A stretch of DNA of 34,575 bases, from contig CABYSN010000010.1 in NCBI GenBank assembly GCA_902521645.1, positions 1 to 34,575 on the forward strand, read 5' to 3'. Source of the DNA: Planctomycetota bacterium (GTDB lineage Bacteria > Planctomycetota > Phycisphaerae > Phycisphaerales > SM1A02). The translations under genes were made by a program, and so were the position numbers. The notes beneath the pieces were generated by a model. The model was not told where the DNA came from. It made no database searches and was given only the letters and a program-made list of their open reading frames with translations. Below, in pieces: positions 17,740 through 25,908 of this stretch (position 1 is the stretch's first letter; the number at the start of each line of letters is the position of its first letter).

Positions 17740-19836
17740 TCATGCCGGTTGGGGCATGATGCCGCCGAGATCCTCGTCGGGCGTGTCGTCCGAGCGCGGT
17801 GATTCCGGTGGAGGGGTGTTGTCGGAATTCCTGGCTTCCTCGTTGAGAAGGTCCGCGACCGTGGCCTTTTCGAGCGCTTCGCCACGCATGAGTCGGTCGA
17901 TGTCGTCCTTCTGCAGCGTTTCGTAGCGGAGCAGCGCTTCGGAGATCGCGACCACCTTGTCCCAGTTGGCCTCGAGAATGCGTTCCGCATCCGCGTAGGC
18001 CTCGTCGCCGAGGCGCTTCACTTCCTCGTCGATGATTCTGGCGGTCTCTTCCGAGTACTCCTTGTCGGCCATGAGTGATTCGCGGTTCTCGTCGCCTGAA
18101 TAGTTCACGAACCCGAGGCGCGATGACATGCCCCAGTCGAGGATCATGCGTCGCGCGTAATTGGTGAGCATGCGAATGTCCATCGCAGCGCCGCTGGAGA
18201 CATCCTCGGTCTTCTTCTTCTCGGCGATCCGGCCCGCGCAGAGCACTCGCATCGTCGCTTCGATGTATTTGCGTCCGTATCCGTAGCGATCCTTCTCCGG
18301 AAGGCTGAAGGTCGCACCCATCGCCTGGCCTCGCGGAATGATGGTCACCTTGTGCAGTGGATCGGCATGATCGAGAAGCGCCTGGACGACCGTGTGGCCG
18401 GCCTCGTGGTAGGCGGTCGCGACCCGCTCCTGTTCCTCGATCTTGCGACTCTTCTGCGCTCGACCGAAACGGATCTTGTCGCGAGCCTCTTCGAGATCGT
18501 GGAGATCGATCGCATCCTTGTCGGCCATGGTGGCGATGATCGCGGCTTCGTTGATGATGGCGGAGAGATCCGCACCCGAGAACATCGGGGTTCCGCGTGC
18601 GACCCGTTCCATGTCGACGTCAGGGGCGAGCTTCACCTTCCTGGCATGGACTTCGAGGATCTTCATCCGTCCGTAGACGTCTGGCAGCCCGACCTGGACG
18701 CCTCGATCGAACCGGCCCGGTCTGGTGAGTGCGGGGTCCAGGACGTCGGCACGGTTGGTCGCCGCGACCACGATGACCTGGTCGTTGGCTTCAAAGCCGT
18801 CCATCTCGACGAGGATGGCATTCAGAGTCTGTTCGCGTTCGTCGTTGCCGCCGCTCGAGAATCCACTGCCTCGACGTCGTCCGACGGCATCGATCTCGTC
18901 GAGGAAGATGATGCAGGGTGAGTTCTCCTTGGCCTGCTTGAAGAGATCGCGCACGCGGCTGGCACCGACGCCCACGAACATCTCCACGAAGTCGGAGCCT
19001 GAGATCGAGAAGAAGGGCACGTCCGCTTCCCCCGCGATCGCCTTGGCCAGAAGGGTCTTGCCGCATCCGGGAGGGCCTTCGAGCAGGACGCCACGCGGAA
19101 TGCGACCTCCGAGCTTGGTGAACCTCGAGGGGTTCTTCAGGAATTCGACGATCTCCGTCACTTCATCCTTCGCCTCGTCGATTCCAGCGACGTCGTCGAA
19201 GGTGATCGAGACCGAGTCTCCGGTGGTGATCTTGTGCCGGCTCTTGCCGAAGCTGCCGATCATGCCGCCCGGGCCGCCTCCTGCCGAACGCATCGATCTG
19301 CTGACGATGAACCAGATGATCGCGACCACGACCAGCACCGGTGCAAGTCCGATCAGAAGCTGCGTCCAGACGCTCTTCACATAACCGTTGACCTTGTAAC
19401 TCACGCCCAGCTTGTCGAGAGAGGTCTGGTAGTACTCCGAGTCGTCCGTGGTGGCCACGCTGATCCGTTCGTTGTCGGAGAACGCGATCGTGCCTTTCTT
19501 GACCGTGCCATAGACCGCCCCGGGCGTCAGAAGGATCGAGTCGTCCTGAATCTTGCCCTCTCTCACCATCGCGGCGAACTGGCTCCATGAATCGATCTGT
19601 GTCCCTCGCTCACTGCCGAATCCGATCACGACCCAGAGTGAGAGCATGATGAGAATCAGAATGATCCAGCTGGTCCGCTGCCGTGTCTTCTGGGGTGGCA
19701 TCGGCCCCCCCGGAGGAGTCGGCTTCTGATCATCCCCACCCGAGGGAGGGGTGTCGCCTGGTTTGCTGCTGAAGAGTGCGGTAATGGGCTGAAGTATTGG
19801 CATGGCTTTGAGATCGGTCGTTTGGAGTGGCTTCAC
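17740..19836 (-). CDS. ftsH: ATP-dependent zinc metalloprotease FtsH
   Basis: A 698-residue membrane AAA protease. A proline-rich N-terminal tail (about 1-52) precedes span 1 (about 55-73), a periplasmic domain, and span 2 (about 157-180). The AAA domain has Walker A GPPGCGKT (254-261), Walker B FLDEID (311-316) and the arginine-finger TRPGRFDR. The protease domain has the zinc site HEAGH (477-481) with D553 as the likely third ligand. FtsH degrades misfolded membrane proteins and regulators; in proteobacteria it also controls LpxC and so lipopolysaccharide levels. The GTG start overlaps the stop of the LptE-like gene (GTGA). An in-frame ATG at 19803 is an alternative start. It converges on uvrC. 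Confidence 0.95.
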   Translation of the reverse strand: MKPLQTTDLKAMPILQPITALFSSKPGDTPPSGGDDQKPTPPGGPMPPQKTRQRTSWIILILIMLSLWVVIGFGSERGTQIDSWSQFAAMVREGKIQDDSILLTPGAVYGTVKKGTIAFSDNERISVATTDDSEYYQTSLDKLGVSYKVNGYVKSVWTQLLIGLAPVLVVVAIIWFIVSRSMRSAGGGPGGMIGSFGKSRHKITTGDSVSITFDDVAGIDEAKDEVTEIVEFLKNPSRFTKLGGRIPRGVLLEGPPGCGKTLLAKAIAGEADVPFFSISGSDFVEMFVGVGASRVRDLFKQAKENSPCIIFLDEIDAVGRRRGSGFSSGGNDEREQTLNAILVEMDGFEANDQVIVVAATNRADVLDPALTRPGRFDRGVQVGLPDVYGRMKILEVHARKVKLAPDVDMERVARGTPMFSGADLSAIINEAAIIATMADKDAIDLHDLEEARDKIRFGRAQKSRKIEEQERVATAYHEAGHTVVQALLDHADPLHKVTIIPRGQAMGATFSLPEKDRYGYGRKYIEATMRVLCAGRIAEKKKTEDVSSGAAMDIRMLTNYARRMILDWGMSSRLGFVNYSGDENRESLMADKEYSEETARIIDEEVKRLGDEAYADAERILEANWDKVVAISEALLRYETLQKDDIDRLMRGEALEKATVADLLNEEARNSDNTPPPESPRSDDTPDEDLGGIMPQPA

Positions 19837-20372
19837 CAGTCGACTTGAAGGGTATCCACAATATCCTGGGCGAGGGTCTGGGCGATTTCGAATCGTCCGA
19901 TGTCTATGGGCTGCTGAAGCGGCCTTGAGGGGGTGAACATCGCTGATACGGCAAAGCCGTTTCGGGCCACGATGGGCTCACCGGTACGCAGATTGATCCA
20001 TTCGAAGTCGACCGTCGCCTCGACGAGCATCTCGTTGGCAAGTCCGGTCGTGGGATCCTTCGAGAGCAGCACCAGCCGATATCGGTTGATGGACCCTCGA
20101 AGCATGGTATCCGCCCGCCCCTGGCCGGTCACTTTCCAGGGTGTGATTGTTTCAATCTCTTTGACCAGCGCTTCATTGAGGTTGGCCGCGATCTTGAGAT
20201 CCGAGGTGGCGTTTGCAAAGGCAAGGACGCTTATGGAGCGGTATTTCGTTTCAAATTGAGAGGCGCTTTCGATGCCCGAACCGGAGGTGCTGCACCCCGT
20301 CAGGATGATCATGAGGCCCAGCAACGTGCTGAGGGAGGTCGCAGCGGCACGAATGGATACGTCTGGGATCAT
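19833..20372 (-). CDS. LptE-like outer-membrane lipoprotein
   Basis: A 179-residue predicted lipoprotein. The signal peptide ends in lipobox LTGC at about residues 22-25 (IILTGCSTSG). The mature part starts with a segment around YRSISVLAFANATSDLKIAANL, then alternates beta strands (VTGQGRADTMLRGSI, ANEMLVEATVDFEW), and ends in a helix (FEIAQTLAQDIVDTL). This is the layout of LPS-assembly lipoprotein LptE as annotated in planctomycetes, which plugs the LptD barrel. The ATG at 20372 overlaps the upstream stop (ATGA); an open frame further upstream gives implausible H/R-rich sequence. Similarity is structural and weak at residue level, so the gene symbol is left open. Confidence 0.7.
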   Translation of the reverse strand: MIPDVSIRAAATSLSTLLGLMIILTGCSTSGSGIESASQFETKYRSISVLAFANATSDLKIAANLNEALVKEIETITPWKVTGQGRADTMLRGSINRYRLVLLSKDPTTGLANEMLVEATVDFEWINLRTGEPIVARNGFAVSAMFTPSRPLQQPIDIGRFEIAQTLAQDIVDTLQVDW

Positions 20373-21544
20373 GATTGGTTCTCGGAACTCTCGGTTTGAT
20401 TCGGTCTCGTCGGGAGGATGGTCTCTCCAGTGGTCTCGGAGATGGTGGGCAGCGTGGGCACCGGTGTGTCGGCGACGCCGGTCAGATCGGTGTCCTCGTT
20501 CCACGCGATGCCGAGCTTCTCCTGCCGCAGGGCGCGGTAGTCGGGACCCATCTTGACCACCGTCTCGGGCAGTTTCGCGAGAATGTCGGGTATCCCACGC
20601 AAGGCCTCGAGCGACGCGATCGAGTTTGGGTAGCGTGTGATCAAGGCACGGATGGTGTATTCCGCGGAGATCGGATCCGCGACCGAAAGGTAGTACTGCG
20701 CCGTGGTCAGAAGCTTGGAGGCATCGGATTCGTAGATTCGCACGAGCAGGGATTCCGCTCCGATGCGTTGGGCGAGTCCGGGTTCGTTGGCCCTCAGGTC
20801 TTCAAGACGAAGCCGCGCTTCCTGGAGCCCGGTCGAATCGTATTTCGGTCCTCGGTAGTCGGCCAGATACGAATAGATCAGTCGAAGGCGTGCCTTGTTC
20901 ACATCCTTCGATCTGGGATAGTTCTCGAGAAAAAGGTCGTAGGCTTCCGCAGCCATTCTCAGGTCCCGGACTCTGAAGTAGTAGTCGGCGAGCGCCATCC
21001 CCGCCTGCTCGGCCAGTCGGCTTCCGGGAAGGCGTTCCTGAATACGAATCAGCAGCTCCTGAGCCTCGTCGGTCGCAGGAACGATTCGAAACAGCGTGAG
21101 CAGCTTTCGATAGCGTCCGTTCGCATACTCCTGCGCGATCTCGAATTCCCGCTCCAGCGCGGTGACGAAGGCGGGGCTGTTCGGATAGTTGCGGGCGATC
21201 TCCTCGTATTCGAAGAGTGCTTCGTACTCGTCACCCATCGCAAGAAGGGCGTCGCCTCTGATCAGATAGGCTTCCGCGCGCGTGGGGGCGTTCGGGTATC
21301 GGTCGATGAAGGCACTCGCAAGATCCTTGCCGCGTTGCGGATTCCCTTCGAGAATCGCGCGGCGCGCCGAAAGCAGCTGTCTCTTTTGCAGCGACGCCTC
21401 CTCGGTCGAGGTGCTTTCCCAACGGTCATCCTGTCCGAGCTCGAACTCCTGAGTCTGCGCATCGACTCTGCCCGTGATCATCCCCGCCGCGACGAGCAGG
21501 GAGGCGATGACGGTGGTCTTCTTGATCCATTGCAAGTGGTTCAT
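20369..21544 (-). CDS. Periplasmic tetratricopeptide-repeat protein, BamD/YbgF-like
   Basis: A 391-residue exported protein. The signal peptide (MNHLQWIKKTTVIASLLVAAG, cleavage after VDA) has no lipobox, so it is probably soluble periplasmic rather than a lipoprotein like BamD. The mature part is a string of TPR-type helix pairs with signatures such as DRYPNAPTRAEAYLIRGDAL, NYPNSPAFVTALE and NYPRSKDVNKARLRL. These YP(N/R)S repeats are typical of BamD and CpoB/YbgF relatives. The C-terminal tail is T/P-rich. It heads an overlapping operon with the LptE-like gene and ftsH, which suggests envelope assembly or quality control. The start at 21544 lies 24 bp from the divergent lipid-kinase start. 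Confidence 0.75.
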   Translation of the reverse strand: MNHLQWIKKTTVIASLLVAAGMITGRVDAQTQEFELGQDDRWESTSTEEASLQKRQLLSARRAILEGNPQRGKDLASAFIDRYPNAPTRAEAYLIRGDALLAMGDEYEALFEYEEIARNYPNSPAFVTALEREFEIAQEYANGRYRKLLTLFRIVPATDEAQELLIRIQERLPGSRLAEQAGMALADYYFRVRDLRMAAEAYDLFLENYPRSKDVNKARLRLIYSYLADYRGPKYDSTGLQEARLRLEDLRANEPGLAQRIGAESLLVRIYESDASKLLTTAQYYLSVADPISAEYTIRALITRYPNSIASLEALRGIPDILAKLPETVVKMGPDYRALRQEKLGIAWNEDTDLTGVADTPVPTLPTISETTGETILPTRPNQTESSENQS

Positions 21545-21550
21545 TACCTG

Positions 21551-21560
21551 ATGGTACAAT
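21551..21560. promoter_or_regulatory. Near-symmetric divergent -10 region, possibly leaderless in both directions
   Basis: The 24-bp gap between two divergent start codons contains ATGGTACAAT. On the plus strand this reads as an extended -10, TGG-TACAAT (TACAAT 21555-21560), eight bases before the ATG at 21569, with TTGCAA at 21530-21535 as a loose -35. On the minus strand the same bases read TACCAT, six bases before the ATG at 21544. Both starts would give transcripts beginning almost at the start codon. Confidence 0.45.
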
Positions 21561-21568
21561 GAGACCAG

Positions 21569-22510
21569 ATGAAGGTGCTCATCGCATTCAATCCCGTCGC
21601 CGGAAAGGGCCGTGCCGGTGCCTCCGCCCGTGCCATCGGCGAGCACATAGACGGCCAGCCTCTTCCTGACGGACGTAGGATCGAGGTCTCCCTCGTTGAA
21701 ACGCAGGTGAGGCCCCTTGAAGAATGGTTGCTTCCCAAGCTGGATGAGGTGGATCTGCTCGTCGCGATCGGTGGCGATGGCGCGGTTCGAATGCTCGCTC
21801 CGGCGGCCATGCATGCCGGCATTCCGCTCTACCACTATCCAACCGGTACGGAGAATCTCTTCTCCCGTGATCACGGGATGGTCGCCGATCCGAACCATCT
21901 TCTTGACTCGATCAAGCGCGGTGAGATTCTCGAGATCGATGTCGGCGAGGTCGAGGGAAGCTTGATGCTGCTCTGTGCCTCGCTCGGATTCGACGCGGAT
22001 GTGGTGCATGACCTCGCCCGGCATCGTTCCGGACCCATCACCCATTCTTCCTACATCCGCCCGATCCTGCGCAGTCTTTTCAGCTGGAAACGGCTTCGCA
22101 GCCGTTTCTCGATCGCGATCGATGGCGGCACCTTCACGGCACCTCGATCGGGATTCCTGGTGATCGCGAATTCCTCTCAGTACGCACTTCGTCTGGATCC
22201 GGCACGTGATGCGTCGGTCCAGGACGGGCTCCTTGATGTGGTGTTTCTGCCGGCCAACAACGTCATCCAACTCCTGCTCTGGGCGGTCAGATGCCGGTTT
22301 GGGACCCCTTTGCGTCACCCGAAGGTCTTTTCCGGACGGGGTCGGGTCATTAGCGTCCGGTGCGAGCCCGGAGGGCGTCTTCAGGTCGATGGTGACCCGT
22401 CACACCCTGGAATCGCCTTGAATGAGATCGAGGCTCGTATCTCCGATCAGACGCTGTTGGTGCTCTCTGGATCGTCCGAGAAGTTTTCAATTTCAATCAA
22501 ACGGCCTTGA
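21569..22510 (+). CDS. Diacylglycerol-kinase-family lipid kinase
   Basis: A 313-residue protein of the DAGK/sphingosine-kinase/NAD-kinase-like fold. The N-terminal nucleotide-binding motifs are NPVAGKG (about residue 8) and IGGDGAVRML (GGDGT in most relatives). The third motif is PTGTENLFSRDHG, where most lipid kinases have GTGND-F-A-R. A C-terminal beta-sandwich domain includes DGLLDVVFL and QVDGDPSH, both expected. It should phosphorylate a membrane lipid such as diacylglycerol, but substrate is not readable and the altered GTGN motif leaves room for a changed role. It is divergent from the TPR-lptE-ftsH operon and sits upstream of the flagellar cluster with a 79-bp gap. Confidence 0.85.
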   Translation: MKVLIAFNPVAGKGRAGASARAIGEHIDGQPLPDGRRIEVSLVETQVRPLEEWLLPKLDEVDLLVAIGGDGAVRMLAPAAMHAGIPLYHYPTGTENLFSRDHGMVADPNHLLDSIKRGEILEIDVGEVEGSLMLLCASLGFDADVVHDLARHRSGPITHSSYIRPILRSLFSWKRLRSRFSIAIDGGTFTAPRSGFLVIANSSQYALRLDPARDASVQDGLLDVVFLPANNVIQLLLWAVRCRFGTPLRHPKVFSGRGRVISVRCEPGGRLQVDGDPSHPGIALNEIEARISDQTLLVLSGSSEKFSISIKRP

Positions 22511-22589
22511 GATCACTCATTGACTGGATCTCGTCCCATGAGTTGCCGATCGATCTCCTTGGAGTGAAACATCACAGGGAGCTCTCTCA

Positions 22590-23129
22590 ATGGCTACGAC
22601 ACAGAATTCAATCACCAACGACCAGACGGCTCCTCAGCGACGAGGAGGCCATTTCAAGACGATTGCGTTGGCCGCAGGCCTTCTGATCGCCGAAGCGGCA
22701 CTCTTCGTGGGTGGTTTCATGTACCTCACCCCGGATGCCGGGACAGCCGACATGGCGGAGGTGATGTCTGAAGAGACTCCCATGCTCAGCCGAATCTCCG
22801 AGATCAAGCTGGTCGAAGAGAAGATGACCAACGACCGCCTGGGTGCGGTCTACGTCTATCCGGTCGAGGTCTATGTCCATGTCCCTGAGGATCATGCACT
22901 CTGGCTCTCCGATCTGGTGGGTCAGTTTCAGCATGAGATCAGAGCCGAAATGGCGACGCTCTGGCGCCAGGCGGACCCTGCAGTGCTCCAGGATCCTCGG
23001 ATGAAGGTCATGACTGATCGGATCGAAACCCTTCTGCGAAAACGATTTGAGGGTGAAGCCAAGCCCGAGGTCTCAAGGATCGTGAAGGTCGTGATCGTCA
23101 GTGGCACCGGCTTCCGAATTCGAAGCTGA
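22590..23129 (+). CDS. fliL: FliL-like flagellar basal-body-associated protein
   Basis: A 179-residue single-span inner-membrane protein. A polar cytoplasmic tail (about 1-21) is followed by one membrane helix (about 25-46) and a periplasmic domain. That domain has the FliL-like order of a beta strand (AVYVYPVEVYVHV), a long helix ending in a TLLRKRF segment, and a final strand (RIVKVVIVSGTGFRIRS). FliL surrounds the MotAB stator and tunes its output. Overall similarity is low, and the call leans on position before fliN-fliO-fliP. AGGGAG eight bases upstream supports the ATG. It is the first gene of the flagellar block visible here. Confidence 0.65.
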   Translation: MATTQNSITNDQTAPQRRGGHFKTIALAAGLLIAEAALFVGGFMYLTPDAGTADMAEVMSEETPMLSRISEIKLVEEKMTNDRLGAVYVYPVEVYVHVPEDHALWLSDLVGQFQHEIRAEMATLWRQADPAVLQDPRMKVMTDRIETLLRKRFEGEAKPEVSRIVKVVIVSGTGFRIRS

Positions 23130-23143
23130 AGAATGCCCCGAAG

Positions 23144-23218
23144 ATGAAACTCGGTGAAATGGTCAAGGTGCTTGGGGATTCTCTGCAGCGCGTAGACCCT
23201 TTCTTCCGATGCAATTGA
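23144..23218 (+). CDS. Possible 24-residue small ORF ahead of fliN
   Basis: An ATG 14 bp after the fliL stop opens 24 codons beginning [17 protein letters not shown] and ending at TGA 23216-23218. This is one base before the first fliN leader hairpin. There is no strong ribosome site, but read-through from fliL is possible. Codon choice looks ordinary for the region. It lies where fliM would normally be. It may be a leader-peptide-like coupling element or chance. Confidence 0.3.
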   Translation: MKLGEMVKVLGDSLQRVDPFFRCN

Positions 23219-23269
23219 TGCGCAAAGATTGCGCACCCCGGCAGGATGCCGGGGGTTCACGGCGGAGCC
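23219..23269 (+). promoter_or_regulatory. Structured fliN leader with GGA-loop hairpins
   Basis: Three consecutive hairpins precede the fliN ATG (23274). TGCGCAA-AGA-TTGCGCA is at 23219-23235 (7-bp stem). CCCCGGC-AGGAT-GCCGGGG is at 23236-23254 (7-bp stem, AGGAU loop). GGC-GGA-GCC is at 23261-23269 and contains the Shine-Dalgarno GGAG. GGA exposed in two loops, the second at the ribosome site, is the pattern of CsrA-type translational control. No T-tract, so not a terminator. Confidence 0.5.
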
Positions 23270-23273
23270 AACG

Positions 23274-23810
23274 ATGAACGAACCGAATTCCCACGGTGGG
23301 GTGCCTGATTCCATTGGCAACCCAACCCCCTCATCCCCGACCGACTCGGGGAACACCACACCTCAGACCAATGCCGGGGCGCCCTCGCCCGAGTCATCAC
23401 ATCCACCTTCGGCGCCTCATGACGCTGAAAAAGCGGTCGAGGGCACGGCACAAGCCGTTCGACGGGTGACCGAGGCGGCTGAACGCACTCCGGCAACCGA
23501 GCCTTTGGGTGCCCCTGATCTTCCCAATCTTGCCGCACAGGCAGGCGTGAGTTCGGTGGATGAGTCCATCGGGCTGCTCGATGACGTGCAGCTTGAAGTG
23601 AGGATCGAGCTTGGTCGCACCAAGATGCTCGTGGAGGACGTGCTTCGTCTGTCCTCCGATGCGGTGGTCGAACTCGACAAGGCTGCCGGCGACCCCGTGG
23701 ACATCTACGTCAACGGCCGGAGGATCGCTCGGGGAGAGGTGCTCGTTCTCAACGAGAACTTCTGCATACGAGTGAGCGAGATCGTCGACCCGCCGGCTCG
23801 CACGAGTTGA
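23274..23810 (+). CDS. fliN: Flagellar motor switch protein FliN
   Basis: A 178-residue protein. The first about 95 residues are low-complexity (P, S, T, A-rich) and probably disordered. The C-terminal SpoA (surface presentation of antigens) domain, about 100-173, has the FliN signatures [49 protein letters not shown] and an N-E-N-F-CIRV ending. It forms the C-ring that sets rotation sense and receives export cargo. The ATG at 23274 has GGAG six bases upstream; an in-frame TTG further upstream would start inside a hairpin and is rejected. Family length without the disordered arm is normal. fliM, its usual partner gene, is not adjacent. Confidence 0.9.
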   Translation: MNEPNSHGGVPDSIGNPTPSSPTDSGNTTPQTNAGAPSPESSHPPSAPHDAEKAVEGTAQAVRRVTEAAERTPATEPLGAPDLPNLAAQAGVSSVDESIGLLDDVQLEVRIELGRTKMLVEDVLRLSSDAVVELDKAAGDPVDIYVNGRRIARGEVLVLNENFCIRVSEIVDPPARTS

Positions 23811-23901
23811 CGCGTCGAAGCAACCCCCAGGTCCAGTCCAAGAGTCAGACAGAACGAGACGCTCTCCACGCGGTGCGCGTCGAGCAGACAAGGTCCAAAG
23901 C

Positions 23902-24765
23902 ATGAATCTCAATCCCATGAATCGCATGAGCATCCTCCTTTCATCATGCCTTCTTGCCTCGGTCCCCGCCGCGTCGTCCGCCCAGGAGGCGCCGTTGCTC
24001 GAACCGCTTCGCCTCACCGATCTCACGACCTCTTCCGAGGAGGTCGTCCCGGAATCCCTTTCTGAAGCGCCGATCTCCGAAGAACCTTCGATCGCCTCCA
24101 CCGAAGCGAGCTCCGTGTCCGCTTCATCCGAGTCCGTGGTCGAGGGCTCCGAAACTCAGGCCCCATCTGCGGAGGTCACGCCCGCAGCGGTCGAGGCGGC
24201 GAGCTCCCGCTGGTCGTCCCTCCCGTTGCCCGGTGGAGAGGCGGACGTCGCGGCTGCGGCTCCCGCCGGTGGGGTCGATGGCAGTGGTGCCCGTGATGTT
24301 CTTCAGGTCGGGGGTGGACTCGCCGGCGTCCTGTTTCTGATCTGGATCCTTCGAATGCTCGTTCGCAAGTCCGCCAGGACCGGAGCGGGTCGTGGGTTGC
24401 TCGCCCGTGTGCGCGCTCCGGAGGGTGTCGCCTCCATTCTCGCTCGCTACCCCGTCGCGCGTGGCGAACACGTCGTTCTGCTCGAGGTCGGGCGCCGGAT
24501 CCTGGTGGTCCATCAGGCGTCCGGATCGATGACCACGCTGTCCGAGGTCACGGATCGCGATGAGGTCGCCGACATCCGCGCGCGTGTCAATGGTGAAGAA
24601 CGTGAGAAAGTTGAAGAGTCCTTCGCGCCTGCTTTCGAAGCGTCGCTCGAATCCGATGCGGAGTCCTCCTCGCTGCAGCCCGTGGAGGGCATGCCGGGGT
24701 TCGTCGCCGAAACGGTCGATCTCACCAGACGAAAACGAAGATCGCTTGCCGGGGGTGCGGTGTGA
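23902..24765 (+). CDS. fliO: FliO-like flagellar export component
   Basis: A 287-residue protein. A signal-like hydrophobic start (about 9-27) is followed by about 105 S/E/A/P-rich residues. One membrane span (about 132-151, GGGLAGVLFLIWILRMLV) then leads into the cytoplasmic FliO core (ILARYPVARGEHVVLLEVGRRILVV followed by SGSMTTLSEV). FliO assists assembly of the FliP ring of the export gate. The order just before fliP supports the call. Its stop overlaps the fliP GTG (GTGA). The long acidic periplasmic arm is larger than in E. coli FliO (about 120 residues in total). The start could instead be the ATG at 23920 (MNRMS) or 23929 (MSILL). Confidence 0.8.
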   Translation: MNLNPMNRMSILLSSCLLASVPAASSAQEAPLLEPLRLTDLTTSSEEVVPESLSEAPISEEPSIASTEASSVSASSESVVEGSETQAPSAEVTPAAVEAASSRWSSLPLPGGEADVAAAAPAGGVDGSGARDVLQVGGGLAGVLFLIWILRMLVRKSARTGAGRGLLARVRAPEGVASILARYPVARGEHVVLLEVGRRILVVHQASGSMTTLSEVTDRDEVADIRARVNGEEREKVEESFAPAFEASLESDAESSSLQPVEGMPGFVAETVDLTRRKRRSLAGGAV

Positions 24766-25625
24766 CTCAAGGGGTGAAGTCTTCGAGCATTCTCTTCCTC
24801 GCCTTGAGCGCGACCGTCCTGCTCTTCGCGGCCGGGCATGCTTCCGCGGCCCCGGGCGGTGGTGCGATCCTGGTCGAGAACCCGATCGGTGCGGTCGAGC
24901 AGGCCGCAAGCGAGCTCGGGCTTGAAGGCGGCCTGTCCACCAGTCTGAACATCGTCGTCCTTCTCACGGTGCTTGCGATCGTGCCTTCGGTGTTCATTCT
25001 CTGCACCTGCTTCACCCGGATCGTGATCGTGCTGAGCCTGCTGCGTCAGGCGCTCGGAACGCAGGGCCTGCCGCCAAGTCAGATCATCGTCGGTCTGAGT
25101 CTCTTTCTGACATTGGTGGTGATGTCTCCGACCTTCTCGAGGATGTACGACGCCGGCATCAAGCCCTATCTGGCCGAGACCGCCGACAGTCAGTCCATGC
25201 CGGTGAATCAGATCGCCGCATGGGATCGCGCCAAGATGCCGCTGCGGGATTTCATGTTCGATCAGATCGACCACACCGGGAACTGGGAGACCGTCTGGAT
25301 GATCGAGGGATTCCGACGTGACGCCCAGTCGCAACCCATCGATCCCGCCAGCATGACCACCGACGACATCGATCTGCTGACCCTCGTTCCGTCCTACATC
25401 CTCAGCGAATTGAAGACCGCCTTTCTTCTCGGGTTCAAGATCTATCTGCCGTTTCTCGTGATCGACATGGTGATCGCCAGTCTCCTGATCTCGATGGGCA
25501 TGATGATGCTGCCACCGGTTCTGATCTCGCTTCCCTTCAAACTGCTCCTGTTCGTTCTCGTCGACGGATGGGATCTGGTCACCTTCCAGCTGATGTCGGG
25601 TGTCGCCCCGGCTCTCGGCGGGTAG
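24762..25625 (+). CDS. fliP: Flagellar type III export gate protein FliP
   Basis: A 287-residue inner-membrane protein with a cleavable signal peptide (to about residue 29, HASA). Four spans follow in the FliP pattern. Signatures are FTRIVIVLSLLRQALGTQGLPPSQII, the SPTF segment, and the C-terminal SELKTAFLLGFKIYLPFLVIDMVIASLL and MLPPVLISLPFKLLLFV. Five FliP subunits with FliQ and FliR form the export pore. The GTG start overlaps fliO by four bases. The segment between spans 2 and 3 (about 135-185) is longer than in enterobacterial FliP. Confidence 0.96.
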   Translation: MTQGVKSSSILFLALSATVLLFAAGHASAAPGGGAILVENPIGAVEQAASELGLEGGLSTSLNIVVLLTVLAIVPSVFILCTCFTRIVIVLSLLRQALGTQGLPPSQIIVGLSLFLTLVVMSPTFSRMYDAGIKPYLAETADSQSMPVNQIAAWDRAKMPLRDFMFDQIDHTGNWETVWMIEGFRRDAQSQPIDPASMTTDDIDLLTLVPSYILSELKTAFLLGFKIYLPFLVIDMVIASLLISMGMMMLPPVLISLPFKLLLFVLVDGWDLVTFQLMSGVAPALGG

Positions 25626-25652
25626 CTCCGTCTCCTCTCCAAGGGTCTCCGC

Positions 25653-25901
25653 ATGGATACTGAAAACATCGCTCTCGTCAGAGAAGCCCTGATGATCACC
25701 CTTCTGGTTTCGGCCCCGATTCTCGGTGCCGGGCTCCTGGTCGGTCTGGTCATCAGTCTTCTCCAGGCCGTGACCCAGGTCCAGGAACAGACGCTCGCCT
25801 TCGTGCCGAAGATCATCGCGATGGTGGTCGTCGCGATTCTCCTGCTTGGTTGGATCGGCGGTCAGATCTCGGTCTTCGCCGAGCGAATGTTCGGAGGTTG
25901 A
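25653..25901 (+). CDS. fliQ: Flagellar type III export gate protein FliQ
   Basis: An 82-residue two-span protein of normal length. The first helix is LMITLLVSAPILGAGLLVGLVISLL and the second FVPKIIAMVVVAILLLGWIG. Between them is the conserved TQVQEQTLAFVPK loop. It packs around the FliP/FliR core of the export gate. AAGG precedes the ATG, and fliR follows after seven bases. Confidence 0.95.
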   Translation: MDTENIALVREALMITLLVSAPILGAGLLVGLVISLLQAVTQVQEQTLAFVPKIIAMVVVAILLLGWIGGQISVFAERMFGG

Positions 25902-25908
25902 CGCGAGC

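Noticed and set aside
20373-20504. Upstream extension of the LptE-like gene
   Set aside because: Gives an H/R-rich segment ahead of a clear lipoprotein signal. The ATG at 20372 in an ATGA overlap is better.
21545-22318. Upstream extension of the TPR gene through the lipid-kinase gene
   Set aside because: The extension has no signal peptide or TPR pattern and is antisense to a real gene. The signal peptide begins at the ATG at 21544.
23130-23273. c-di-GMP (GEMM) riboswitch before fliN
   Set aside because: A GCGCAAAG stretch recalls the conserved GCAAAGCC, but the expected second stem, tetraloop receptor and spacing are absent.
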